DNA of 64,000 nucleotides, from the NCBI GenBank assembly GCA_017506865.1, contig JAFCMP010000016.1:372001-436000 (forward strand), written 5' to 3'. The first letter of the stretch is position 1. Each line of letters opens with the position of its first letter. A model generated the notes under the pieces. That model did no database searches. It was not told the origin of the DNA and saw nothing but the letters and a program-made list of their open reading frames with translations. The position numbers and the translations under genes are program-made. Below, in pieces: positions 8,301 to 17,703 of this stretch. This DNA comes from Tribonema minus (lineage: Eukaryota; Sar; Xanthophyceae; Tribonematales; Tribonemataceae).

Positions 8301-11180
8301 TCCAGGAGGCATCGCTGCTGCAGAACGAGGCAGTAGTGGCGGCCTTGTCAGCAGCGCTCAACATTGCGCTGAGCGCGCCCGCGGTGTGCCACGCGTCGTG
8401 CCGCACGCGCGTCGCTATCGCATCTGCCCTCTCCAAGCTGCTGCAGTACGGCGGTTCCGAGGTGGGTAACTGTTTGTAACTGCCGCAACTGTCCAATGCG
8501 TGGCCATCGCGTCCGCGCTGATTAAGCTGCTGCAGTATGGCCGTTCTGAGGTGTGTAAATGCTTGTATCCGCCGTAACTGCTTCATATGTCCGCCTCACA
8601 TCTGTCTGGCCGGTCAAATCTAAGTGTCTAACCACAGAAACTACCCACCCAAGGTATGCACGTACAAGAAATGCATGTGCAGCAATGACAATACTGTGCT
8701 GTTTGCTGTCGTGTTTGTGCATACGCAGATGTGCGGTCTGATAGACGCGTGCGCGTGTGAGGAGACAGCTGCTCAGCACCTGCCCGAACGGTTGCTTGAA
8801 GTTGCCTGCTTGGGGCTACAGTGCCAGCAAGGACACTCAGGTGAGGCCATTCGCCCAGTTGTGTTGCTCATCATTTTGCTCAAAAACTTCACGCTTGAAG
8901 TTGCTTGCTTGGGGCTAGTAATCAAGACGGCTTGAATCGCTGACCCAGTCGCATTGGTCAGTTGTGACTATAACTCAGAGCCGGTCTGATTGCAGTTTTT
9001 GGGGATATTGCTATTATGAGCTGAAGTTGCCAGTAAAGCCAGTGTTGGTGAGCCAGTTTGAGTCCTGATGTAGTTGCTTTGGTTTGTGCGCATACATAGC
9101 CCATACAGTGAGCTGCACTTGACTTCACCGTCAGGACTTTTGCAAACTCGATTGTTTCCCCATGATGCCTGCATGGTCCTGTTCAGACTATGGTGTTTAC
9201 CTTATTGGTGCAGCTCTTTGCCAGCATAACCTTGTGTGCGCGTCTTGTTAGCGATCTTTTAGTCCAATTGTCATACTCTATGGCCTGCTTTCACTGTCAT
9301 TGGTGACTGTGTGCGCTCTGCCCGCCTCTGCACCTGAAGTGTCAAGGTTCGTTCGTTGTTATACATGCAGTAACTTGTGTGATGCTGTGCCCTGTGCGGC
9401 AGCCAATGTGCTGCTGGTCTCTCGTGGCTGTTGTCAGCATTACGGTGTTTGTGCAGTATATGAATCTTACCACATTAGTTCCTCTGATGCTGCTCTTTTA
9501 CAACAGCTTCGGGGTCGGGACGTGCGCCGTCATGGTTTGAAGGCTATCAGCAGGTACAGTGCATGAATTCACTCAATGAATTAATACTCTCAATGAACGA
9601 CTGATCAGATGAAACAGAGTGTATGGGGTCAGGACGTGCGCAATCATGGTTTGAAGGCTATCAGCAGGTACAGGGACACGCCACTGCATGAATTCACTCA
9701 ATGAATGAATACACTCAGTGAATGACTGATCAGCTTTGCATGCTGTTTTGGATGTTTATGAACGCCACCTTGTGACTCAGGTAACAACTCATCATGATCA
9801 AAAGTGTCCTTTGTGTCGTAGTTGAAGTGTTTCTTGCCAACTTCAACGCAAGACTGTTCAGTGTGCTAGCGAACGCTGCGTCGACACTGTGGGTGCTGCA
9901 ATTTATCCTCGTGTCTTGAGAGCGGTGTTTGCTTGTCACGCCGTCTCTGCAGTTTTTGTTGGGTATATTGATCACAGCAATGAACTCCACTCTGCTTGTG
10001 GCTGTTATAACAGCTTTTCGACGTGCCTGGTGCGCACATACACAGTCATTCAGTGTGTGCAGTGTGACAATTCTGTGAGCGTCCACTTCAACAGGCCTAA
10101 AAGCACATGTCTCGATGACACATTGCTGCATCAAGTGCTTGCACTGTATCAGTCGCCCCAGCCACCAGTTGCTTGCGCTCAATTGTTAGATGCGCTGAAA
10201 AAACAGTGTTTTCGTCAACATGGTTTATTACTTTCGTCAATTCACATCGTTAATCCATTCAGTTGATTTGTATCATGTGGCATCGCTCATCTTGATCACA
10301 CCGGAGGGAACTGGTTGTGACAGCATCGCGAGCTTGAATCACTCACCCTAACGCTCATCCCCATCTGCATCGAAGTGCTATCATCCAGGGTTTTTCATCA
10401 ATTCACATCAGTGAAAGTAAATCATCCGATTCGAACGATGTGGCATTGCTCGTCTTCATCACGCAGGAGGCAACTGGCTGGGATGGCGTTCGCGAGCTTG
10501 AATTGCGCAGGCAGTGCGCGTGCGCAGTTGCCAGCCTCTGCAACAACCAGGAGCTCAGCCAGAAGCTCGCTTCAGTGATCACGGACCCCAGCAACGCCAA
10601 CATCATGCGGGTGAGATTTTGCATATATGCTGCAGTTATTATGCGCGCTGTCCTGCATCTATGGACATGGTGTTGCAACCAGCAGCAGCACAATGAAAAA
10701 CGCTACCATCACTGCACGTGATGTGAGCATCATGTCATGTGAGCAATACTCGACTGTTTTTCTTCTCAGGTGTTGGGTTAGGGTGAGGTTCTTGTGAGTT
10801 GCTGCTTCCAGGGGATCCATTGTTCGTGAAACCGCGCAAGTGTCAGTGGTACAAAAGCAAAGATACACTCACACTGTAATTCTGCTTGTGATGCTCGGAG
10901 GAATGCTGCAGTTGAGGACCCGATGACTTCGTGTTGCATACCAATTCATCACTTTCTTGCGCGCCATTTTACCATGTCAACTACTATCGCCGCATCATAT
11001 CCAGCCCTAACCCTAGCCCTCGCTGCACACAATCCCCTGCCGCAGTGCCTTGCGGAGTGCGACAAGATCAAGGACGCAAGGCTGCGCCAGTACTCCCTCG
11101 AGACGCGTGCGCTTCTCGCCAAGGCCGGTGCCCCCATTCTCACTCTGCCCGGCGCTTACGGCCCCGTCGTGGCCTGCTAA
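2138..11180 (+). CDS. Armadillo-like repeat protein with N-terminal disordered region and KA1-like alpha/beta domain (11-exon gene)
   Basis: Exons: 2138-2320, 3130-3394, 4209-4430, 5864-6444, 7151-7184, 7333-7534, 8290-8461, 8729-8840, 9403-9553, 10412-10610, 11046-11180. Intron phases agree at every junction and the exons sum to 2256 nt (751 residues plus TAA at 11178). Residues 1-290 are Ser/Ala/Gly/Pro-rich and probably disordered. About 290-385 is a compact alpha/beta domain ending in VEFQYRLGCKFVFWDVYRRV; its pattern (helix, strands, an R/L-G-c-x-F strand, final helix) loosely recalls KA1-type domains, which is inference only. From about 420 on, the Leu/Ala-rich helices (VVAALSAALNIAL, LSKLLQYGGSE, CAVASLCNN, LETRALLAKAG) look like armadillo/HEAT repeats, suggesting a scaffold. 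The ATG at 2156 is an alternative start. The 34-nt exon 5 is the weakest link; it is needed for phase. Introns hold edge copies of exons 2-4 and 6-10. No known family was recognised. Confidence 0.7.
3022..3517 (+). repeat. Edge copies around armadillo-gene exon 2
   Basis: Upstream, about 3022-3050 repeats the acceptor and start of exon 2 (TTTCCAGGTCACTGACTCCA against TTCTCCAGGTCACTTACCTC). Downstream, about 3449-3517 repeats the exon end including CCGCCCGCTGTTATGAAAAG, and a weaker copy lies at about 3601-3650. Confidence 0.65.
3130..3394 (+). CDS. Armadillo-type gene, exon 2
   Basis: The acceptor TTCTCCAG|GTCACT follows a long C run and is in phase with exon 1. The exon encodes VTYLSIGPRSVGPSLLSS and then an Ala/Pro/Ser-rich stretch ending APPAVMK at donor AAAG|GTATGC. 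A 5' edge copy lies at about 3022-3050, and 3' edge copies at about 3449-3517 and 3601-3650. Confidence 0.7.
4209..4430 (+). CDS. Armadillo-type gene, exon 3
   Basis: Acceptor CGCTCGCAG|GCGC, phase 1 in and out. Encodes a His4 run followed by MPLFHHAAVGRS and a C-terminal FVAPSEAFGPSIPSFYG at donor TACG|GTGAGA. Two decaying copies of the last 45-57 nt plus donor follow in the intron. Confidence 0.75.
4564..4800 (+). repeat. Two 3' edge copies of armadillo-gene exon 3
   Basis: Copies at 4564-4632 and 4745-4800 reproduce the last 45-57 nt of exon 3 and the donor GTGAGATACGCC. The first has CTACA before GTGAGA, the second has CTACG. The second has lost about 12 nt internally. Confidence 0.85.
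5140..5176 (+). repeat. Interstitial telomere-like tract (TTAGGG)n
   Basis: Several TTAGGG units with one-base variants (TTACGG, TTAGGA) in the intron between exons 3 and 4 of the armadillo-type gene. Confidence 0.8.
5864..6444 (+). CDS. Armadillo-type gene, exon 4 (KA1-like domain exon)
   Basis: The largest exon. A C-rich tract about 100 nt long (near 5750-5863) precedes acceptor CCAG|GTGG. It encodes MMLPSEYDPAELPAWATVKL and then the alpha/beta domain with LGCKFVFWDVYRRVMEVV, ending in VLAAAQGLSALGSEA at donor GCAG-GTGCGC (exon ends GCA at 6444). Three edge copies follow. Confidence 0.8.
6517..6843 (+). repeat. Three 3' edge copies of armadillo-gene exon 4
   Basis: Copies end at about 6591, 6697 and 6843. 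The first still reads GDDAAVLAAAQGLSALGSEA before GGTGCG; the second retains GGGGCTGAGCGCGCTCAGCA; the third is more diverged but ends GCCAGCGAAGCAGGTGCGCA. Confidence 0.85.
7079..7103. repeat. Head-to-head telomere-like junction in the armadillo-type gene
   Basis: GGGTTAGGGTTAGG is followed directly by CTAACCCTAAGC, an inverted arrangement like that at 38243. Confidence 0.8.
7151..7184 (+). CDS. Armadillo-type gene, tentative 34-nt exon 5
   Basis: Between TATGTAG|TGTCAC and CCAG|GTGAGG a 34-nt open stretch converts phase 0 to phase 1, exactly as needed between exons 4 and 6. The sequence alone cannot prove it is used. Confidence 0.4.
7333..7534 (+). CDS. Armadillo-type gene, exon 6
   Basis: Acceptor AATACAG|GTGG. 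Encodes GFSGIRKMPPPLGPLPKP, an acidic stretch, and the helix FLVNMLRAKELEARLEGAL, ending phase 2 at donor TTAG|GTGGGT. Two 3' edge copies follow (7587-7648 and 7672-7716). Confidence 0.7.
7587..7716 (+). repeat. Two 3' edge copies of armadillo-gene exon 6
   Basis: Both repeat GAGGGCGCACTC-ATCGCCGCAGAG or a one-base variant. The first keeps the donor ATCAG|GTGAGT; the second has lost it. Short TCATTGAGT words repeat between them. Confidence 0.8.
7941..8461 (+). repeat. Three tandem units (period about 175 bp) covering intron end plus exon 7 start
   Basis: Each unit carries a polypyrimidine or intron segment, an AG or CA acceptor position, and the start of exon 7 (CTCGTCGGACGTCCAGGAGG or variants). 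Exon starts fall near 7941, 8116 and 8290. Only the third runs on into the complete exon; the first has CA instead of the AG. Confidence 0.85.
8290..8461 (+). CDS. Armadillo-type gene, exon 7 (helical repeat)
   Basis: This is the third and best-preserved of three near-identical tandem units. It is in phase 2 with exon 6. Encodes SSDVQEASLLQNEAVVAALS and ends KLLQYGGSE at donor GAG|GTGGGT. A further 3' edge copy lies at 8496-8551. Confidence 0.75.
8729..8840 (+). CDS. Armadillo-type gene, exon 8
   Basis: Acceptor ACGCAG|ATGTGC, phase 0 in, phase 1 out at CTCAG|GTGAGG. Encodes MCGLIDACACEETAAQHL, then ERLLEVACLGLQC. A partial 3' edge copy lies at about 8889-8922. Confidence 0.65.
9403..9553 (+). 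CDS. Armadillo-type gene, exon 9
   Basis: Acceptor GCGGCAG|CC, phase 1 in; donor CAG|GTACAG, phase 2 out. Encodes ANVLLVSRGCCQHY through LRGRDVRRHGLKAIS. It could instead be two exons (9403-9455 and 9507-9553), since an internal GT and an internal AG also keep phase. Its last 45 nt recur at 9629-9672. Confidence 0.55.
9507..9735 (+). repeat. Tandem duplication of exon 9 end plus following intron
   Basis: The block from GGGGTCGGGACGTGCGCCGT through CTCAATGAACGACTGATCAG recurs about 120-125 bp downstream, with the donor CAG|GTACAG intact and the intronic GCATGAATTCACTCAATGAA word conserved. Confidence 0.8.
10238..10345 (+). repeat. 5' edge copy of armadillo-gene exon 10
   Basis: Repeats the region around the exon 10 acceptor and its first 60 or so nt (CAATTCACATC, ATGTGGCATCGCTC, AACTGG, CGCGAGCTTGAAT), with several indels. 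The real exon lies about 150 bp downstream. Confidence 0.7.
10412..10610 (+). CDS. Armadillo-type gene, exon 10
   Basis: Acceptor ACATCAG|TGAAAG, phase 2 in. Encodes SNDVALLVFITQEATGWDG, then LRRQCACAVASLCNNQELSQ and ends NANIMR at donor CGG|GTGAGA. A 5' edge copy lies at about 10238-10345. Confidence 0.75.
11046..11180 (+). CDS. Armadillo-type gene, last exon
   Basis: Acceptor TGCCGCAG|TGCC lies just after telomere-like CCCTAACCCTAGCCCT. Encodes CLAECDKIKDARLRQYSLET, then LLAKAGAPILTLPGAYGPVVAC and TAA. Phase 0 matches exon 10. Confidence 0.75.
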   Translation, partial: CLAECDKIKDARLRQYSLETRALLAKAGAPILTLPGAYGPVVAC

Positions 11181-14000
11181 GACCCCCCTCGCAAATGCAA
11201 CGCGGGATAGGGGGTGTCACTCAAGGGGGGTGGTAGCGAACGCTGGCGGGCGCAGGGGGTCGAACAGGGGGGTCATTTGCTGGGAGAGGGGGACAGGGGG
11301 GTCATGTCTGAGTGTGCGCTCGGTGTTCATGTGCACGGTGTGATCTGTCGCCATGGAGAGCGAGAGGGGGGGCTGGCATGTGCACAGCCCCCCCTTTCGC
11401 CCCTGGTGGCAGCGCTCTCACATTGCTGTATTTGAGGCTTGGATTGGGGGGCAGCGGGCGCAGTGCGGGGGCCGTTAAGGTGCCATTGGCGCCGTCGATA
11501 TAGGGGCCCATCGCTTGCGCACGCGCTTGTCGAAAAAGGCGCCTCGGGCAACCACGGAACTCTTTGTTTTCGTCTCCTCCGTGACCTACTTCTACTACAT
11601 ACTTGATAGTGTTGGTAGCGGCGGCAGCTGCAGCAGCGGCAGAATCGGCGGCAGTGATTACTTTCGCCTTCGCTTACAGCCTTCGCAGCACTCGGTGTGT
11701 GGTGGAATGGGGCCGTGGGACGAGAGGGGGGAGTGAAAAGATGGCTAGGGGAAACTGGGTTGAAGCTTGGGTCTTGGGACGGTAGTAGCGAACTATAGGG
11801 GCATTGGGGCAGGCAATCAACATGTACATAAGGAGGGTCTGAGGCAGGGTCACTTGTTCGGATGGGGGACTATTACGGTCTGCGTTCGTGATTCGTCACC
11901 GGTGCGCGCTGTCGGAAGGAGTTTCACTGATGTGGCTGTGTAACTGCTGATGGGTGAGGGAGCTTGCGCGCAGCAGTGCTCAGCACTCAGGACGTCCCCG
12001 CCGCAGCGGCGCTTGGATACACGCTGTTCACGTCGCTTCCCTTTGCCGCCAAGTGTTCCGCGCGTGGCGCCGCTGCCGCCATCAGGGAGAGAGGTGTTGT
12101 TGCATTGCATGAAAATTGCTGAGTTGTGTAGAGCGGCGCAGTGCGTCAACTTGAAGTTCACTTGAAGTTGTCGCGCGCGCCGCGGAACGCAGCAAAACTG
12201 TTCCGCACAGCCCGTGTGGAGCATTGCTTGGCATGTGCTTTGAGTCTCCGCTTTTGTAGCGCGGCGACCCGTGTTGCTGCAATCGAAAGTGTGTGCAGAG
12301 TGCGCTACAGCAGGAGGCGGGAGCCGGCAGCGGCGGCGTTGCGCGCGGATATGTAATTCTACCTAGCTTCACATATCAAGTCGGTGGTGCTCGCTCATGT
12401 GCGTTTCTTTTGTCTGCACTCCCTATTCACAGCTGGTTTGTGTGGAAGGGGGGGGGGGGGGGGGGGGGGGCATGAGGTCATGACTTGGCAAACTGCTCAT
12501 ATTGTCCACTCCAGTGAGCGTATTTTGATGCGACCAGCTTGCTAGATGCCTGCTCATCATCTCATCATCGGTCTGTTGAACTAAAAATGTCAAAGTTGCG
12601 CTGCCCACCTGCGGCCACAGGTCTGAGGCACGTCGGACGTGGGCAGAGAAAACAGGTGAAGTCGAATTGAAGTTGCGTTCTGCTTGCTTTCTGTGCACAA
12701 GTGTGCTGTGATGCATACTCGCTGGCATTGCTGCCTCGCAATCTGCTTTTGATGGTTGCGCATGGTGCAGCATTGGCACGAAGCAACGCAACACTTGAAC
12801 GGTTCCTGAGCATGGATGTGACTGTGACATTGCCACCTTTTGTGAAATTGAGCACATGCGCGTAAACGTGATATATATTGGATGTTGTGATTGCAATGAT
12901 GTGTGACAGCTAGGAGTGATGAACACAGTTGCAATTTCCCCAAGAGAACTGGCGTGTGCATTTCAGAAGTGCAAGTGTATGGCCACAGATGATCTGCTGT
13001 TAGGGACCTCACGCCTTATGTTTCAACGACCTTTTCTTCAACAAGCTGCAAAAACGCGATGATCATTTCAAGATCAACATATGCTGCGCAGCATCACCAA
13101 TAGCACTGCAAGTAAACTGTCAGATGACGGCACTGCTTGACAGCGCTATGCCAGCCGCTTCTGCGATGGCTGCCAGGCTGTGCTATGCACATCGCAGCAG
13201 GCTCTGGTTGCCGCTGCAAGTGGCAAATGGTGGCACACTTTATGGACTGTGATGGTCTTGCAGGCAAAACACCAAGCAGCCAATGTCCAACCCTAACACC
13301 AACCCTGTTCATGAACGGTGCACATACTGAGCATGACCTGCAGAGCGCGAGCATAACCCTAACCATAACCCTAAATATCAGCCTACATGAGCCGTATACA
13401 TATGAGCTGGGTAGTAGACTATGTAGTTGCTAGAAAGTGACATGAGCCGCATACAGGTAACCAAACTGATTACAATCTACAAGGTGCATGACGCGCTCTC
13501 GCCCACCAAAGCAGTGGATGTCAGTGGCATGCGTTCTTGACATCACAAAGGGTTTTTTCCTACTTCAAAGTCCTTGACTCTGGGGACAAAACAAACTCAA
13601 AGTATCCTACGGCCTGCCAAATGTCACCGCTGGAGTATGCGCAAGGGAAATCGTGGACGTATACTTGTTGTTGCTTGCCGAGCCTCAAAAGGTGTGCTTA
13701 GCTCTGTCAATCAACCGCCTTGGCTGTGTGTGGCACCATATGTTGGGTGTCAGCGTGAGCACAACGTGTCTGCAAACATTGGCGCACGCACTGATCCCAC
13801 ATGTTCGTGTACGTAGGTAGCTATCGCCACATTGACGGCAGTGCTCAAGTGCACTGCACCAAGAACAGCGAGCGCGGGTCCGCCGAGGTCCATCATCATC
13901 GCAAGACATTGTGCTGCAGTGTGCATTACGTAACAAAATTGTGGCCCTGCAGATGCATCAGGATGCAGTTAGTGGCTCTGAAGCGTTGATCCCTGTGGAC

Positions 14001-14032
<32 letters not shown>

Positions 14033-14712
14033 TTTGCCAAATCCACCTGCGAGGGCACTATTGTGGGGCCTGATGGCGCTCCTGCACGTGCGGCACTGCC
14101 TCGTCTCGCACCAAAAACACAAAGTTGGGGCCTTATGGGTCCATCGGAAAAGGGGGCTGAAGCGCCGTCAAGCAAACCCTAATTCTAACCCTAACCCTAG
14201 CTGCAGGGGAATGTCTTGTCAAGTACTTGTGGACTTGCCTTGTACACTTGACTTGATGGGTGCTGCGGGCACGTGCAGTAGCAATGTTTGGCATCAAAAA
14301 TGGTCTTCTAAGCACTCCAACCACACACTGTGGTTGGGAATTGTGGGTGGCAGCACTCTGCAGATGCTGGTGGTGACAGCACCGTAAAACATGGTACGTC
14401 CTGAAGGATATCTTGAAGTATGATGAAGACAGCGCTCAACTGAGCCAACATGCCGACACGGGTCGTGATCACTTCAAGTTGCCTTCGGCCATTTGCCAAC
14501 GCGAATGCTGCCAGCCAAATAAACATGTGGAACCATGAGAGATGCAAACTTCCACAGAAACAAGTGTTCCAAGCACGGTGTTCTTGTTGTGTTAACGAAG
14601 CGATACTGAACAACGCCACGGTGTCCTCAATCGTAGGCACACGCAAGCGCAATCAAAATCCGTTGCTGTGCTTGTGATGATGACAGCAGCAACACAGTGC
14701 TCAGCTTCTGCA
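11181..14712. other. Intergenic region between convergent 3' ends
   Basis: No gene recognised. It contains G-rich stretches (11200-11480), a long pure G run (about 12450-12470), a (CAG)9-like run near 14008-14034, and telomere-like tracts near 13357-13375 and 14177-14204. No polyadenylation signal could be assigned for either flanking gene. Confidence 0.5.
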
Positions 14713-14891
14713 TCACCCATAGGGAGACACGAACGCTGCCAGAAACGCCTCTGCAAACTCATCGGCAGTTATGCTTGGCGTGCTGGGCGGCGCATGGTGG
14801 TTCCACATGTCAAAGCTCAGTCCTGGCGTCTTGAGGCTGTTAATAAGGCGCCGCACCATCTCTTTGGGCAGGGTACTCGAGCCATCGTCCC
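14713..14891 (-). CDS. Giant gene last exon: degenerate EF-hand and stop
   Basis: The acceptor GTGTGCAG|GGGA is in phase 1. Encodes DDGSSTLPKEMVRRLINSLK, a linker, then SITADEFAEAFLAAFVSPYG and TGA. The acidic loop lacks a full ligand set, so calcium binding is doubtful. A weak GT near 14716 could extend the gene, but no following exon was found. Confidence 0.65.
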
Positions 14892-17667
14892 CTGCACACC
14901 AGAATGCAAGGACCACGCAGGCAGCAAATTTGTTGAACTTCAATTTGACGACTTTGAAGTACTCGACTTTTACCATTCCCCACTTCAGGCCTTGCTCGCA
15001 CAACAAGTCCACCTATACCATAGTAGCATGTATGTTGCTAAAGGTGGGCACCGTGCATGCTGCGGCCACTATATCCCTGCAGCAGAGGCCCCGTCTGAGT
15101 TTCATCTGTACGTAGCTTTGTGAGTGTTTGTGCATGCCCGAGATATGATCTCAGAACTCCCAGCGGGGAAAGCATGCACAAGCTCAGTAGCAGCATACGT
15201 GTTGTATATGACGTGGTGCAGAGTAGCGCAAGGGTTGTTTCCGCCCCTCAAGTGGAGGTAAATAAAGTACGAGGAGCATACATGCAGGCAGGGTAGCCTC
15301 TATTTTCGCCAACTTCTCACTGAAGTTCATGGCATCAGAGTCAACCCTATAAATTTATGAAAGCCCTAGATCCTTGGGGCCATTGTGAATGCAAGTCCAC
15401 AACTACATTGACGTACGTCATTTATCACATTGCCGACTTCACGCTGTGCTTACACAGCAAGTCCACGTATACTTTAGTAGTGTGTGTGCTGCTACAACGT
15501 CGCACCCCTGCTGCAGCCACTTTCTCGCCTGCTTCAAAGCAGCGCGCTGTGTATGTGCTTTACGTTGCACATCTAGCGGAGGGGACACGGAGCTTCGGCT
15601 CAGTGCTCTGTGATGGTGCACATCAGTGATGCAGCAGTTCAGTGTTCGCTTCGTACCACTTCAAGTTCAAACTGGAACTTTGTGCTTGCCATACTTCAAG
15701 TGTAAAAAACTGCATACCTTCTCTAAGTGTGTGCATACGTCTGCAGGCGTTGACTTCGTACACTATCATGGATGACAGCGAGCAGGCACACATGCCTACG
15801 CTTTCAGAAAACGTTTCGATGCGATGTTTCAAGGCCAGTAGTACCGTGTTTGATCGGACTTACCAGCAAAGGCGGTATATAGCTTGAAGAGCTTCCGTAG
15901 GTCCTCTACCTGAGGCCTGTCGTGCTGACGTTCGCGCACCGCTGCTGCTGCCGCTGCAAGTGTTGACGCTCCGCTGTCGCTCAGAGAGGGTGTTCGCCTG
16001 CACGTTGAAGTAGAAATAGGGTGACGGTTGAGATTAGGGTTGGGGTCAGGGTTGGGTTGAGGTAAGGGTAAGGGTAAGGGCAGCGCAAAACGACAAACGA
16101 CATGATGCTTGCTGTGCAGACTCTGGCAATGATCTTTCATGGAAGCACTGCAGCGCATATAGCTTGCTGCATACACTCTGTGTACTCGTGACACTTCAAA
16201 AGCGCTGATCAACTCAGTATCGGCACTTCGGAACTTGGACGAGATCAATCACATGTCGCCAGCAATGTCACCTTTACCAATGATCTCAAGCCAAACACTC
16301 TCAAGGGAGTGTGCAAGGGGGGAGTAGGAAGTGTGTGTTTATACATATGGCACAGTCGTCATAATGGCTGCCGGTAGCTATATTCTCAGCGCGTGCGAAA
16401 CGACTGCCCAATCAACATTACCGTAACCCTAACCCTCACCTCAACTTTTAACCCCAGCCCTTATCCTAACCCAACGCCTCATTTAGAACCTGTTTTTCAG
16501 CGCCTTTCGCATCCATTGCTTGCCCTGTCAAAAACTTGAGCACCCCATGCTACACATGAGTTGAGCGCTCAGAGTGGTGAACTACTATTCTGCAGTGCAA
16601 TTCATGTACTGTAGCACTATGAAGAAGGCAGTAAGGAAGTATTACAGCAATGTCACCTTTACCAATGCTGTCAAGCCAAACACTGTCTAGAGAGTGTGCA
16701 AGGGAGCAGGGAGTGTGGGTTATACCTACGGCACAGTCGTCATAATCATGATGGCAGCAAGTAGCTGCTAACCCTCAATCTGAATGTTGCTGTCAGTGCA
16801 AGCACTGCCAGACGAACATCACCCTAACCCTCGATCTAATCCTACCCTCAAACCCTGACTCCACCCTAAGCCTCATCCCAACCCTAAACCCTAACTCCTT
16901 GTTCAGCGTCTTCGCATCTACTGTTTGCCCTATTGAAACTTGAGCACCGCATGCTACACTTGAGTTGAGCTTTCAGTGTGGTAAATTACTCATTTTGCTG
17001 TGCACCTCATGTAGCACTGTGAAGCAGGTGGTAGGGTATACTCCGAAGTATTCCCTCATTGGGCATGTATCTGTCGTTGGTAGCATAAGTGTGCGGCATT
17101 CGTCAGCATACCATCAACCACAGCTGCTTCCATACCATACATACATTCCTTGTCCGCTCAACCTGTGCACTTCTATTCACCAACTGCAAAGCAATTTTTG
17201 AGTGCATGCCCACAGCTCATAAACCCAGCATTCGCCTGAGTGCAAGGACATGAAAGTCGGCACTCACATACCTGCCATTGGCCATGGCTGCTGCACTGCC
17301 AGCACTTCTGCATGCCTCTTCCCCCGTGCTTTGAACCAGCGGGCAGGCGGAGTCACTCTGCGCAGCTACTGGCAACTGCTTTACGAGAGACCTCAGAACC
17401 TGGCAGCCAAGAGAGGCCGGACTTCAAGTTCAAGTTTTATGTCCAACTTCAAGTTCAGGTAATCCAAGCTCAGTCAATACCATCTCCGTTTACGCAGTAG
17501 GTAAAGTGCTTCAACACGCTACAAAGCGGCTAGGTATGTCCATGAAAGGGCATGAGATAGCTTGAACAGGTGGAGCAAAAACTAGATGTTGTGTTGTTAC
17601 CTTTTCTCTGTACGTACCCTTTCATGTGTGTCTTTGACATACATGCATAGGTGCATGCATGTGTGCA

Positions 17668-17703
<36 letters not shown>

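Noticed and set aside
13992-14040. Poly-Ala C-terminal exon of the giant gene over the CAG run
   Set aside because: It would need splicing from a weak donor at 14716, while the frame ends naturally at TGA 14713-14715.
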